A DNA stretch of 64,000 bases from NCBI GenBank assembly GCA_043228905.1, contig JBHGNT010000022.1, positions 4,030,001-4,094,000 of the forward strand. The letters are read 5' to 3'. How positions within the stretch are numbered: position 1 is the first letter of the stretch; each line of letters begins with the position of its first letter. Below the pieces are notes generated by a model. The model ran no database searches. It saw only the letters and a program-made list of their open reading frames with translations, and was not told the origin of the DNA. Positions 11,941-23,036 of the stretch are shown one piece after another. The position numbers and the translations under genes were made by a program. The DNA comes from Azolla caroliniana (lineage: Eukaryota; Polypodiophyta).

Positions 11941-12594
11941 ATGGAGCTAGAATAAGACGACTTCGCGCAACTTTCTGTCGAAGCGGTGAGGGAGTTTGGA
12001 CGAGCAACAACAAGACGAGAGACGGCGCAGCAAGCGGTTGAGCGAGTGGTCGAAAGAGTCGGCCGTTTCAACGAGGACAAAGTCCCATCTTACTTGGAAG
12101 CTTACAACGTGGAAATGGAGGAGCGAGACGTGGACGAAGCATTGAGGTTGGAGTTCTTCTGTCGGGCCGTCGACGTCCGTACACACACGGAAGTGAAGGA
12201 GCTCCGAGAAGCTCATAGTTCGTGGGAGGCCTTTGAAGAGGCGCTCCTGCAAGCATATGGAGGACGACGGAAGAGCCGGGGACGACGCGACTTCGACCAG
12301 TGGGTTGCATCGGCGAAGACCCACCGGGGCGCAATGAAGGCGTTCCGGAGCGGGAACAAGGTCTGCTCGGTTCCCGGAGCGGGAACAAGGTTTGGTGGGG
12401 GTGGACAAAGTCTTGTTGTTCGTCAGGTCGATCGACCGAGCGGAATGGGAGGCCATCAGGATTGAGCTCGAAGATGAGGACGGAGCGAATGGCCTCACCA
12501 AGGACTGGTCGAAGGTCGGAAGGCTATGCCAACGGTTAGATGACGAGCGAGCCGAGAAGGCTAAAATGGAGGTGCGCGATGGCGTGCCATCATA
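11941..12594 (+). pseudogene. Element B gag (broken)
   Basis: The frame starting with ATG at 11941 meets a TAA at codon 5, then reads a long helical capsid-like segment (11986-12340) with the ESWxxFExxLLxxYG type motif of retrotransposon gag. It is homologous to D's gag (22286-21729): both have the GRF..., V/SYLEAYxxEM and LEFF/LAGF-type segments. Near 12341-12390 the stretch 'ttcccggagcgggaacaagg' occurs twice in near-direct tandem and shifts the frame. The C-terminal part (VDKVLLFVRSIDR motif, matching LLFVKSVD in D) continues in another frame to a TAG near 12592. No zinc knuckle is visible. It is inactive as it stands. Confidence 0.75.
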
Positions 12595-13950
12595 GCGGGA
12601 AGAGGTCGAACGGCAAAGACAATCGTCAAGGCCCAGCTTCGCGGCTAGGATTGCGGAGGCATCCGCAGCCCTCGAGGAGATGCTCGAGGATGAAGAAAGA
12701 ACGAGGTTGCAAGCCAACGCCGAGGAGACGAGCTTGCCCCACGAGACGGCAGAAGACCGGTACGACGGTACCACGGGAGAGGGTGCGAAACAAAACGCCC
12801 TCTCGACATGCGGAGATAGAACGGCTGAGGACGAGGCCGAGATACCGATCGCAGGATCGGAACGTTGGGACCGGCGGTTTTGGGCACGTCAGCCCGAAAC
12901 TCCGGACATTGCAGAAGCAAGCCCAGCCAGGGCTTGCGCGATTGGTCTCACGAGGATCCTCACACTGATCTGGCGGTCGGCTCGAGTACCAGCGTGAGTC
13001 CTATAGGAAAGGACGGTGGCGGCAGGTGAACATGATCGAACGACGGGAAGCAAAGCGAAAGGAGGTATGAGGCTGGCAAGGCGGCCCCGAACGGGATACG
13101 GGCCCGACCGGTAGGGTCGGCAAGACAAAGATCGGACGCGCTTGGTACGCGAGTCGGTGACCCAACAAAACGGAGGCTCGAGAAGGATCCTTCACATCTA
13201 CCCGGAGACCCCGGTTGTTCAGCCGACATGGCAACGTGAGACCGACGGTAATGGAAGGTGGCGGCAAGAGGGAAAAGGTGGCAACATCAGAGGCACCGAC
13301 CAGCCAAGGCGTTACGAGAACGAAGGAGGCCATGCGGGCTAGGACGCGGCAAGGGTGATCTTCCGATAAGCTGTCGAGAACACTCGGTTAAGGAGCGGTG
13401 TGCCGAGCCGGGAAGGGCACACCCGAAAGCAGAACGGAAGGCGTGCGTGTGGCCACCGAGGGCCAAAGCAAAGCACGAGTACAGGATGGTGCTCGGCACA
13501 GATGGTGCCGAGCAAGGAAGGCGGAAGACGACACATGGCAGTGTCAGAAACGCGAACACGGGCACGCGCAAACAGACTACGCAGAATGGAGACCGGAACA
13601 AGGTAGATGGCCGGAGAGGGATCCTCCACATCAGGTCCTGGAGATCATGGTAGTTCAAGCCGACGTGGCAATGTAAGACCAAGGAGAAGGAAGGTGGCGG
13701 CGAGGGGACGACGGCAAGCAGAATGCTCCAAACCGGTAGCAGCGCGAGACGAAAGTGGCCAAGCGGGCTACTACGGGGTGTTCCTCGGATGCGGAGGACA
13801 CTAGTATGCGGAGAAGCGGCAATGCACGATCCGGTCGGGCGAGGACCAACGACGCGTGCATAGGGCGAAGCCGGAGAGCGAAGTTTAAGCTAGGGTCGGT
13901 CTTCTCCGGCAAGAGTCTATTTTGGCGCATACCGGTGGATGCGCGGTTAG
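12595..13950 (+). mobile_element. Element B interior, non-coding
   Basis: GC-rich, purine-skewed sequence with many overlapping open frames on both strands but no pol motifs: no protease DSG/DTG, no xxDD of RT and no integrase HHCC. It has the same style as 1-1446. Its length is well short of the roughly 4 kb that PR-RT-RNase H-IN would need. Confidence 0.7.
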
Positions 13951-13961
13951 GTGGGGGCAGA
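13951..13961 (+). other. Polypurine tract of element B
   Basis: GTGGGGGCAGA directly before the 3' LTR. The context 'gcgcggttaggtgggggc' is shared with D (minus strand, 16630-16650) and, with changes, with 3067-3087. Confidence 0.8.
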
Positions 13962-14781
13962 TGTCGCGGAGAAAACCGTCCCTAGACGGAATCGAAGAAT
14001 ATCGGGAGAATCGGCGATGTGCACCATGTGCACTTACCCTTGTAAAAACGTGTGAATAATAGGAGTTAAGTCGGGACAGAGGATCCCATGTATAAGGGAT
14101 TTATCCCACATTGTAACGAATCTCCCTCCTTGTTCTATAAAAGGAAGGGAGCGCCTCTTGTGAAAGGGTTGCCCATTTTGATTCGTAAGGGTATACCGTT
14201 TTGTGTTTTCCTTTCTAGGGTTAGCTTCATTCTTCCTTCTTTGTCTTCTCCTTCTCGAGAAAACGAGCTACAGCTATGGCGGCAAAGCTGTTAGGTTAGC
14301 TTCTCTTCTTCTAAGCGTAGCCGGCTCGCGTTCGTGGTAGTATCTTTCCCCCTTTGTAGGGTTACTTCGGCTCGGCCTCTTGTGCAAGACCCCGCTCGGC
14401 GCAACAAGCCCAAGAGCTCCCGACGGCAGCTTGGTGGCAGGCAGCTGTTGCGACCTAGCTTACCTCAGTCCGGTTCGGGGCCGGAGTTGTAACTCTTCCA
14501 TTGTAATATATATATATGTTTGGTTGTGCACATCCGTGTCTCTGGTAGTGTCGGGTGTTTCCACCCCTTTTGTTTCCTGTGCATAAGAGTTGGTGTAGCG
14601 CACGTGCGGTCTCTCTCTCTTCTTTCTTTCTTTCTTTGTTTCTCTCTCTCTCTCTCTCTCTCCCCCGTGTTCGGTCGCTTCTGGGACGCGTCCGGAATCA
14701 TCTTCTCGGCATCCCTTCCTCTCTCGTCCGAGAACCCCGTGGTCCCGCCCCTTCTACACGCACGTGCGTAATAACGCAACA
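13962..14781 (+). repeat. 3' LTR of element B
   Basis: About 820 bp, TGTCGCGGAGAAAACC to AACGCAACA. It aligns with 11067-11904. The terminal CGACA has become CAACA. Confidence 0.85.
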
Positions 14782-15439
14782 ACGTATTGGCTTGTACTTT
14801 ATCGAACACATCAACATAATGATGATACTTCTTTGGAAGTTGAACGGTGGACTCCTCTTTAGTGGTGTCGGGGGGTTTTACTGATATTGCAAAGAGAAAC
14901 ATTTCTTCCTTGCATCCTTCTTCCCGCAATTGATGTAGAGAAATGGTTGCAATGTTATGAGTAGATCATCGGGCTTGTCGATACTAGATTTCTCTTGTTC
15001 TCCAATCTATGTCTGGGTTATGTAATTCGAACCATGGTAATACTAAAACAATGGGATGTTCTAGGATACTAATTATATTAAATGATACTACACATGCTAG
15101 AATATCTAGGACAATATTAACGGGCGTTGACTCTTCTATGATATTTCCGGAAGCAATGGGATGACCATCAATGACTACTAGAGAGGCTGGACACGGGAGT
15201 TTTCTGAGAGATATCTGATGAGCTTGGGCAAAATTCCTATCCATGAAGCAAGAATTAGCTCTGGAATCTAGAAGTGCTAAGACACGTACTGGAGGGGTAC
15301 GTTTAGTGCTAACTATTACTTGGGCTACAAACGTATTGCTAACTTGCTTAGAGGGAATGGAACCACTAATGGGTTGCACAGATCTAGGTGTTGGGGACAA
15401 GGCCATCAATGCGGAAGTGCAAGAAACATTTGTGCAAGA
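14782..15439 (-). pseudogene. Element C protease region
   Basis: The minus-strand frame 15478-14984 reads the linker after gag and an aspartic protease domain. The expected LLDSGA active site reads LLDSRA (Gly to Arg), so the enzyme would be dead. A later FELHNPDIDW motif is typical of the gypsy PR-RT linker. It continues toward RT (the YHHYVDVFDKVQANTL segment near 14800) where B is inserted. Confidence 0.82.
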
Positions 15440-15705
15440 CACGGCGGGAGAGAGAGAGAGAGAGAGAGAGAGGCACAAAGGAAACGTTCTATTCTAATAG
15501 CAACAGTTACAAATGACAACCAACCTTCACTAAAGGTTACAAAGTCACTTTATATAGTGACTATCCTAGGGCAACTGCCCTTTATGCTATTTACATAAAT
15601 AGCCCGAATTTGGGTTGTCCAAAGGAACAGTGTGAATACGGCCATTATACACTCGTATTCGACACTAGGGTTGTCCAACCAAACGGCTCCTATTTTGGCT
15701 GGACT
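15440..15705 (-). repeat. LTR-like fragment between gag and protease of C
   Basis: It separates C's gag end from its protease. On the minus strand it holds the conserved block 'aatggccgtattcac' + 'tgttcctttggacaac', a TATA-like 'actatataaagtgac' and a (CT)n run. The same arrangement of blocks occurs at 63746-64000 (minus strand). It is therefore probably a solo LTR or LTR fragment from a Gypsy family like the one at the right edge. Ends are uncertain. Confidence 0.5.
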
Positions 15706-15932
15706 TAGTCATTTAACTCTTCTTCTAACTGACTAAGGACAACAAATTGGTTCGCTAGATTTGGGCTATTAGTACTATTAGGAGTATTAGATATTCCTAC
15801 TGAAATAGACTCCAGTTTAGTACAATTATAACTAGCAACTATTTGGTTTACTGTCTTCTTAGCCTATGGGGACAATTTACTCCAATATGCCCTGGTCCAC
15901 CGCAATAAAGACATAGTCGATTTGCTCGACGT
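15706..15932 (-). pseudogene. Element C gag, C-terminal part with zinc knuckle
   Basis: The minus strand from 15932 reads a CCHC knuckle (CLYCGGPGHIGVNC, CX2CX4HX4C), the nucleic-acid-binding signature of gag nucleocapsid, then in a shifted frame the LANQFVVLSQLEEELND segment typical of the gag-pol linker. The upstream half of gag lies at 23037, beyond element D. The reading frame is restored if D and one ACGT copy are removed. Confidence 0.85.
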
Positions 15933-16629
15933 TGTCGCGTTGGTACGCGCGTGCGTGGAGAACAAGGCGGGACCACTAGGGTCTTGGACCGAGGAATAGG
16001 TGAGAAGAGGGAGAGAGAGAGAGAGAGAGAGCAAGAGACGCTCACACACGTATAGACAAAGAAGCGCACGGGGACGCGGCCCAACAATACAGGAGACACG
16101 AGTTGAGAACGCTAGCGTATGTATATAAATATGTGTATGTATTTGTATGTATGCAGACGACTTGAACGGTTACAGCCGATCAGGTCGGCGAGATGGATGC
16201 CGATGCTTGATCACCCACGCACACAAGAGAGCAAGATGCAGATTCTGCCGGAAGCACACTGGCGTTCCACAGAGCAGGATCAACCTCCTGAGAACCTACG
16301 CAAAAGAAAGCTATGGAGAACGACAGAGAAGAAGAGTTCGGTCCCAGTCCGACAGCACTTCGTTCCCTCTAGCGCGCGATACCCTTTCTCCCCCGTCTCC
16401 CTCTCTTTTATAGCTCAAGGAGGGAGGCCATTTCACCCGTTTACATCACATTAATTCTCTGTCCTTTCGGACAGAGATTCTCCTCGATTTCCCCTATAGA
16501 ATATTGCTACCTAGGATTTGACCTTTGTGCCTACCTATCTACTATACAACAAGGGGTGTGCCCACGTGTAAGGGCCGGTTCACACACACTATACACGGTT
16601 TGCGCCTGGGGACGGTTTTCTTCACGACA
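15933..16629 (-). repeat. 3' LTR of element D
   Basis: 697 bp. On the minus strand TGTCGTGAAGAAAACC to AACGCGACA, with TATA-like 'gctataaaagagagggag' and a (CT)n run near the 3' end. It differs from 22330-23036 by scattered substitutions and repeat length. Confidence 0.9.
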
Positions 16630-16646
16630 TCCGCCCCCACCTAACC
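16630..16646 (-). other. Polypurine tract of element D
   Basis: Minus strand GGTTAGGTGGGGGCGGA directly before the 3' LTR. It is almost identical to the tract of B. Confidence 0.8.
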
Positions 16647-16789
16647 GCGCATCCACGGGTATGCGCCAAAATTGGGTTCCTACGGGAGAAAACCGATCCA
16701 TGCTTTTATTCCTCGTTTACCGGTTCATCCTCCGCCTCGGGCTACTCGTCGTTGTTGTCCATGCCCCCTAGCTCCAGCTCACCGTCGTG

Positions 16790-18187
16790 TCATTTCTTGA
16801 ACGCTTTGATCCTCTTCCCCGCTACCGGTATCGCCATTCTCGTACCGTCGAGCTCCGCGAGATGGTACGTCCCATTGTCGTTGGTGCCTATTACTACGTA
16901 AGGCCCGAACCACCTCCTCACAAACTTCTGTGTGGCCCTGTGCTGATTGTCGAGGTTGTTGTCGTAGACTAGCACCCAGTCGCCTTCCTCGATCTTCCTT
17001 GGCCGGAGCCGGTGCGTTCGGTCGAACCGGGCTTTGTTCCTTATCCTCGCTACCCGAAGTTTCTCCGTGGCTCGCTCTACGTCCTCCGGCCTCCGCTCGA
17101 GCTGTTGAATCCGCGCTGCCAACAGTTCCTCCCGATTCATCTCATCCCTCTAGTCCACCGTGGCCCACGAGGAGATCGTTCGCTCTGTTGGCATGATCGG
17201 CTTCTGTCCGAACATAAGCTCGGCCGGCATGAACCCGGTTACCGAACTGTGCGTAGTCCGGTCCGCCCACAAGGCATAAGGTAGCAGTCGTGGCCAGTTC
17301 CCAACTTGGCCTCCACACGCCCGTACTAGCGCTTTGACAATTGGCCTGTGTCCGCGCTCCACCTTCCCGTTCGCCTCCGGATTGTACGTTGTGGTGAGCG
17401 AAAGTTTGACTCCTAGCCGGTTGAACAACTCTTTGGCCTCTTCTGCGTTCAACTCACCACGGTCAGCCACGATCTTCCCTACGCACCCGTATCGGCATAC
17501 CACGTCCTCAATCAAAAACCGGCATACGGTTGCAGTCGTCTTGTTCTGCAGGACTCGGCCTTCAACCTGGTTTGTTAGATCCTCCCGAGCCAGCACCAAA
17601 TACCGCATCTGTCCTACCCCCATTGGCATCGTCACCAAATCCACCATTCATTTGAAGTGGACGGTCGGAGGGTAGGTCGGGTGAAGCTCGTCCCGGTGTC
17701 GGATCATGGAGTGGACCCGGCAGCTTTCGCAAGTCGTCACGAACTGATGCACGTCCCGGTATAGTCCCGGCCACCAGTACTTCCCTTTTAGCTTTTCGAA
17801 CATTGCCCGCGTTCCACGATTTCTAGCCCAAGGACTATCGTGGTACACCGCCAGCAAATCCTCCTGTTCCTCCTTCTTCGCCACCACTCGGAGCGGGATG
17901 TCGTTCCTCTTCTTCGGGTGCTTCCATATGTACCCGTCCCGGAGAAAGAATCCGTAGGCTTTCTTCCGAATCCGGTTGGCCTCGTCCGTTGTCCATGCCG
18001 CATCCGGTGTCATTGTTTTCAGGAACCCACCGATCTGCAGCCACTCCCCGTCGTACTTGCTCTCGTCAAAATCATTAAGCGTTGGAGTGCATTCCCTGTT
18101 GGTTGTTACGTGAGCCGCCTTGAAGAAGTTCACGCCGACTTCCTCATCCTCCGAAACCATGCCGCCCTCGTTTTCAAACCTCGCCCT
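16790..18187 (-). pseudogene. Element D integrase
   Basis: Minus strand. The N-terminal HHCC zinc region (about 17890-17700: H in YHDSPW, H in DVHQF, CESC) is followed by the catalytic core (17647-17150) with VDLVTMP for the first Asp, VADRGEL for the second, and EANGKVERGHR for the Glu. The C-terminal part (17140-16790) holds the GPYVV module (WFGPYVVIG) and ends without a chromodomain. Frame changes at about 17648 and 17145 interrupt it. The role in the family is insertion of the cDNA into the genome. Confidence 0.85.
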
Positions 18188-19740
18188 TCAAAGCATGTCG
18201 GCCATGGCATTGTCTTTCCCGGAAATGTGTCGTATTTCCGGATTCAGGGACTTGATGTACGCTATCCACCTGAGCATTGCCAGGTCCAGCGTCGCACATC
18301 CTGAAACCATGACAAGAATTGGCAGGTAGTCTGTCTCGATAATTACCTCTGCCCCGATCAGGTAGTCTTTATCGGTCTTTACCGCCGAAACGATACCCCA
18401 GAGCTTGCGTTTAACCTGTGCGTATCCTCGTTGTCGCTCGCTGAGGACCTTCGCACCGAACCGGATCGGGAAACGCATGTCGTCCTCATCCTCTTCGTTG
18501 ACGACCCATCCGATCCCGGTCGGACTCGTGTCTATCGTTACGTAAATTGGAGTGTCCCTTCCGTAGATAGCCTTTCGGAGCGCCGGAGCTGCGGCAAGTG
18601 CTTCCTTCATCTTTCGAACAGACTCCACTCCGTATGCTCGTCTCTCCACTCGAATTTTCGCCCCTTTTTCAGCAACCCGTATAACGGCTCCGCGAGGTGA
18701 GCGTAATGTGGGATCCATATGTGGTAGAACACGCACGCTCCCAAGAACCTCCGAACCTCCGTGACCGAGCTACAGTCGTCCTTCATCGCGGAGATGGCTT
18801 CTACCTTAGCCGGAGACGATTTCCGGCCGTACGACCCGCATAGGTGTCTGACGACCATGATCTCTGATTGCCTGAAGGCCGATTTTCCCCCGGAGAAGGT
18901 GAGCCTCGCATCCTCCAACCTCTGCAGCACCTTCTCGCAGTCATCGATGTGTGTCGCCACGAATTTCCGGCACCCGTCCGGTCCGATCGTCTCGTCCCTT
19001 TCCTCCACCGGGCATCCCTTGATCGGGACGTCGTCCAGAAACGGCATGGTGATGTCCGGGATACAATCCCTCAGCACCTTGTTCATTGCGTTCACCATGT
19101 GAGCCACCAAGTTCGTCCCTCCTTGTGGTAGGGTACACATCCGTACTAGGCCGAGAGGAGTTCGCATTGTCGTGATGTCTCTGCTCTCTATGGCCAGCTG
19201 GAACTTATCGTACCCTGAGTAGAGATCACCGACCGAGTAAATCGACCTTCCGGCGAAGGCCTCCACGAACTCGTCTAATGTCGGTCCGATTCCTGCGTTT
19301 CGAATGGTCACCTTGTTGACCGGCTGTAGGTTTTGAATAAAGCGCAGCGTGCTGTCCTTCTTCGGCACGGTAAACCACCGATTCGAGTATGGGGCACTCG
19401 ATGGTTCGAGGATTCCCATCTCGACCTTCTGCTTTAACAGCTCCATCAGCTTCGAGATGTGAGCTCTGGGTACTGGAATCGGTTTGAGACTCCACGGCAC
19501 ATGCGGTACTGTGAATATCACCATCGGTTCCACGACTGTCGGGTCTACGCACCTGATCTCCTCCGGTGAGAATGCGAAAGCCTTCTTGTGCCTTCCGAGC
19601 ATTCCCCGAAAACGGTCCTCTTCCGCCAGCAGTAGGAAGCCGCCCCCACCGATTTTGAGCTCGCGCAGCGTTATGTCGGTGAACGTGTGTCCTATGCGGG
19701 CCGGATTTCCTAAACTCGGGTCTGACGCAACCCCCTTTAT
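18188..19740 (-). pseudogene. Element D reverse transcriptase and RNase H
   Basis: The minus-strand frame 19602-18607 reads RT: FTVPKKDSTLRF, the DLYSGYDKFQLA motif with the first catalytic Asp, LPQGGTN, and the catalytic box as FLDDVPIKG (19030-19041 codes FLDD) rather than the YLDD/YIDD of most plant Gypsy RTs. Then comes the RRFLGACVFYHIWIPHYA connection segment. RNase H continues in another frame (18736-18188; TIDTSPTGIGW and a late DNAMAD motif). Part of the RT (about 150 codons around the catalytic box) carries an insertion-like loop, CPVEERDETIGPDG, that I do not see in C or E. Confidence 0.85.
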
Positions 19741-20639
19741 TCACAACTCGCTGCCCTCCGGCAAGGGAGCCGCGACTAGCCTCACCTTCCAGTCCATAGT
19801 CTTGTACCTCGTGTCCACCCGGGCCATCCGATCCGACTCGAGCCCTCTACTGAAGTCCGTGATGACTTCGTACATCCTTTCCGAACATACCGGAATCGTC
19901 CGGTCCTCTTTAAGGACTCCTCCGACTACCTCTCGCAGCTCCCCCAAGGTATCGTCGAAAGAGACCGCCTCCACGGCTCCGTTGATTTCCTCTCCAAGGC
20001 CGAGGACACCACATGCCCGAAGTTGCTCCTCCGCCCTTTTCTTCTTCCGGCCAACAACGTCGATTATCGTACACCCTCCGTTGTCGGAGAACCAAAATTT
20101 CCTACTTATAGTACAGGTCTTCTTCGCTATCGTACACTTGTGGGGTTTTCCCGGAGTGTCCAGACTATCGCGGCCCCACGCCTTGATAGCCCTCTCTAAA
20201 AATCCTCTCGGCTTTCGCCCCCAAGGGTCTCGCTGTTCCGCTCATGGTTTGGTCTCACCGTCAGGAACTGGACCGAGTGACGCCCATCCTGGCTCTTGAC
20301 CCTTGAATAGGCCGAGCCGTTGTCCAGCACCTTGGTCTCCATCCGTGTTGCCGTGATGTACGGTTCTCCTAGTATAACCGGATGTGAGGACGTCTCCTGC
20401 ACGAAGAAGTGTTGGTCAATCTCGACATCGCCGATCTTTACTCATACATTCGGGCAGGCGCCATGCAGTTCTTCGGTGGCACGCGTCACTGCCCGTATTT
20501 TCCACCCGTGCTTGGTGTTGATCGGCCATTTCCCCTTCTTATAGAAGTCCATGGACATCAAATTGATTTCTGAACCGTGGTCCACCAACGCCACCACCAG
20601 TTCATGAACATCGCCGATCTTCACGGGGGTCTCCGTGGT
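19741..20639 (-). pseudogene. Element D protease and linker
   Basis: The minus-strand frame 20624-20442 has LVDHGSEINLMS, the D-x-G-S aspartic-protease active site (DHGS), followed by a 20402-20196 segment containing GEPYIT-type protease motifs. The linker from about 20095 to 19741 is in several frames. It would process Gag-Pol in an intact relative. Confidence 0.72.
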
Positions 20640-22286
20640 CGCTCTGGCCCTCCGCCAACTCGTCTTCCAATGCCATGTCCTCTATGTGCGTCGTCCGCAC
20701 CTCCACCAGCTTCTCCGGTTCTGTCTCCGTCGACAGCCTCTTCCTCTTCACCAAGTCTACGATGGAGTCGTGGAACTCCTTCTTGGCGATCCCGAGCACT
20801 TCCCTCAGCGACAGTTCCACCTTGTTGTCGAGGATTCGTTCTTCCAGGACCTTTCGCAGGTCCGTGGATCTTTCGATTTCTGTGCCCAGCCGGTACCCGC
20901 CCCTCTTACGATTATCCTGGGCGTCGGTTACACCGGCCTCATTTCGTCTTTGCCCGAATCGAGTTTCATATCGTTGTGAGGGCCTGGCCCCTCGGGTTTT
21001 CCCTACCCGCTTGTCCTCCACTAGAGCCTCGTAGTTTTGACAAGCGGCTTCGACGAAGCCCGTCTTTTCTTCCACCCGGTCACCTCCCGGACCCGTTTTT
21101 CCACGCAGTCCACCTCTTCTTTCCTTAGTCGTGCGCCAGCGAGGCCTTCAAGCATCATCGGCCAGAACCCGGCTTTGTTCGTCTTCGGGGCTTCGCCACC
21201 TCCGACCCGAATACCAGCTGACGCCGAGTAGTGGACGGTCTCTGCGTGACGAGCCGCCGCCTCCTCCATCAGCCTTTTCATACCCCCTCACCCGACGTTC
21301 AGGTCCAGGGGCCTTCGGGTTTCGCTGGCGTGTACCCGACCGTTCCACAGGTACACCACTTTGCTTCTCATCGCCTCGGCGAAGTCCCCGCAGTCCTTCT
21401 GGATGTGGCCAACCGCGTCACACCACATGCACCTGTTTCCAGCCAAAGGTCGTCGGTCATGGCCCTGTCCACTACCGTCCCTCCGTGCCTGGGCGATCTG
21501 AAGATCCTTTACCATCCGCGTCAGTTCCTCCAAAGCTGCTCCCCCGGACGAGCCCTTGACCATGTCGGTCGAAGCCGATCCGGTCTCGAGCCAATCTCGG
21601 GTCTCTTCCCTTCGCGTTGGTGGTGTTGGCTCGAGTTTCCTCGTTGTGACAGAGCCCACCCATGTCGATCCTTTGTCAACCCATTCCCGTCGTTTGTCGA
21701 AACGGCCACAGACCCTTTTCACCACGGCCTAGTCGGTCGTTAGCCCGTCATCAGTCTCCAATAGGAGGCCTACCTGCTCCCGATCCCGCTCATCAACTGA
21801 CTTAACAAACAATAGGACACGGCTTGTGTCCAGAACGGTCCGGTCAAGCACCGAGAGGCGCACAAAGCGTTCCTCAAACTCCCGGAGGAGCACCGACGCA
21901 TTCCTTCCTTTGTCGGGGGTCTCCACCCACTCCATGAAGTCCCACTTCGAAAGTCGAAGCGCATCTTCAAGCCCGTATTTTTCGAGGAGCCGACCTTCGA
22001 ACTCCTCCCAGGTCCAGCTCTCGGCCCGTACCTCGAGCACCTCCGTATGGATACCTGGCATCGCCACTCAAGGGAATCCGGCTAGACGCCTCTCTTCCGG
22101 AATGTCCCTCATTACCATCTCCGCCCGGTAGGACGCCAAGTAGCTCGTGGCATCCTTCCCACTAAACCGGCCGATCGTACCGACAACCGCCTCGATAGCC
22201 CTATCAAGGGCGCCGGTGCCTTCGCGCGCACTCACTATATGGTCCATAGCCGAAGCCATGGCTTCTGCAAGGTCCGACCCCTTCAT
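20640..22286 (-). pseudogene. Element D gag
   Basis: Starts with ATG near 22286, about 20 bp after the primer site. The capsid-like helical region (22286-21729) is homologous to B's gag. A TGA interrupts it near 22066 and a TAG near 21730. A CCHC knuckle (CMWCDAVGHIQKDC) lies near 21395-21436. Another stop lies near 21285, followed by a charged linker (21281-20602). At least some of the stops are explicable as C-to-T changes, but I have no intact relative in the window to prove it. Confidence 0.78.
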
Positions 22287-22306
22287 CTTCTACTCCTCTG
22301 CCGCCT

Positions 22307-22326
22307 GTTCACGTCGGGTTCACCAA
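22307..22326 (-). other. Primer-binding site of element D
   Basis: On the minus strand TGGTGAACCCGACGTGAAC lies four bases after the 5' LTR. It is the same as in B. Confidence 0.82.
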
Positions 22327-22329
22327 ATA

Positions 22330-23036
22330 TGTCGCGTTGGTACACGCGTGCGTGGAGAACAAGGCGGGACCACTGGGCTCTTGGACCGAGGAATAGGTGA
22401 GAAGAGGGAGAGAGAGAGAGAGAGAGAGAGCAAGAGAGCGAGAGACGCTCACACACGTATAGACAAAGAAGCGCACAGGGACGCGGCCCAACAACACAGG
22501 AGACACGAGTTGAGAACGCTAGCGTATGTATATAAATATGTGTATGTATTTGTATGTATGCAGACGACTCGAACGGTTACAGCCGATCAGGTCAGCGAGA
22601 TGGATGCCGACGCCTGATCACCCACGCACACAGGAGAGCAAGATGGAGATTCTGCCGGAAGCACATGGGCGTTCCACAGAGCAGGATCAGCCTCCTAAGA
22701 ACCTACGCAAAAGAAAGCTATGGAGAACGACAGAGAAGAAGAGCTCGGTCCCAGTCCGACAACACTTTGTTCCCTCTAGCGCGCGATACCCTCTCTCCCC
22801 CGTCTCCCTCTCTTTTATAGCTCAAGGAGGGAGGCCGTTTCACCCGTTTACATCACATTAATTCTCTGTCCTTTCGGACAGAGATTCTCCTCGATTTCCC
22901 CTATAGAATATTGCTACCTAGGATTTGACCTTTGTGCCTACCTATCTACTAAACAACAAGGGGCGTGCCCACGTGTAAGGGCCGGTTCACACACACTATA
23001 CACGGTTTGCGCCTGGGAACGGTTTTCTTCACGACA
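22330..23036 (-). repeat. 5' LTR of element D
   Basis: 707 bp, minus strand TGTCGTGAAGAAAACC to AACGCGACA. The (GA)n/(CT)n run is slightly longer than in the 3' LTR. Confidence 0.9.

Larger units (their letters stand above)
11067..14781 (+). mobile_element. Element B: gag-only (TR-GAG type) LTR retrotransposon
   Basis: Complete 3.7-kb non-autonomous element: 5' LTR 11067-11904, primer site at 11909, gag remnant 11941-12594, 1.35 kb of GC-rich interior without pol domains, polypurine tract 13951-13961 and 3' LTR 13962-14781. It sits in C's RT. The flanks are AGCGT (11062-11066) and AACGT/ACGT (ending at 14785), an eroded TSD. Its primer site, polypurine tract, LTR termini and gag type match D, so D-type elements are the likely source of enzymes (inference). 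LTR-bounded elements with only gag are known in plants as TR-GAGs. Confidence 0.85.
15933..23036 (-). mobile_element. Element D: gag-pol Gypsy without chromodomain
   Basis: 7.1 kb, minus strand, inserted in C's gag with a perfect 4-bp TSD ACGT (15929-15932 and 23037-23040). Order from the 5' end: LTR 23036-22330, primer site 22326-22307, gag about 22286-20640, protease about 20620-20440, RT/RNase H 19602-18190, integrase 18160-16790, polypurine tract 16646-16630, LTR 16629-15933. The two LTRs are very similar by eye, so the insertion is relatively young. Several stops still break gag and pol. Confidence 0.88.
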
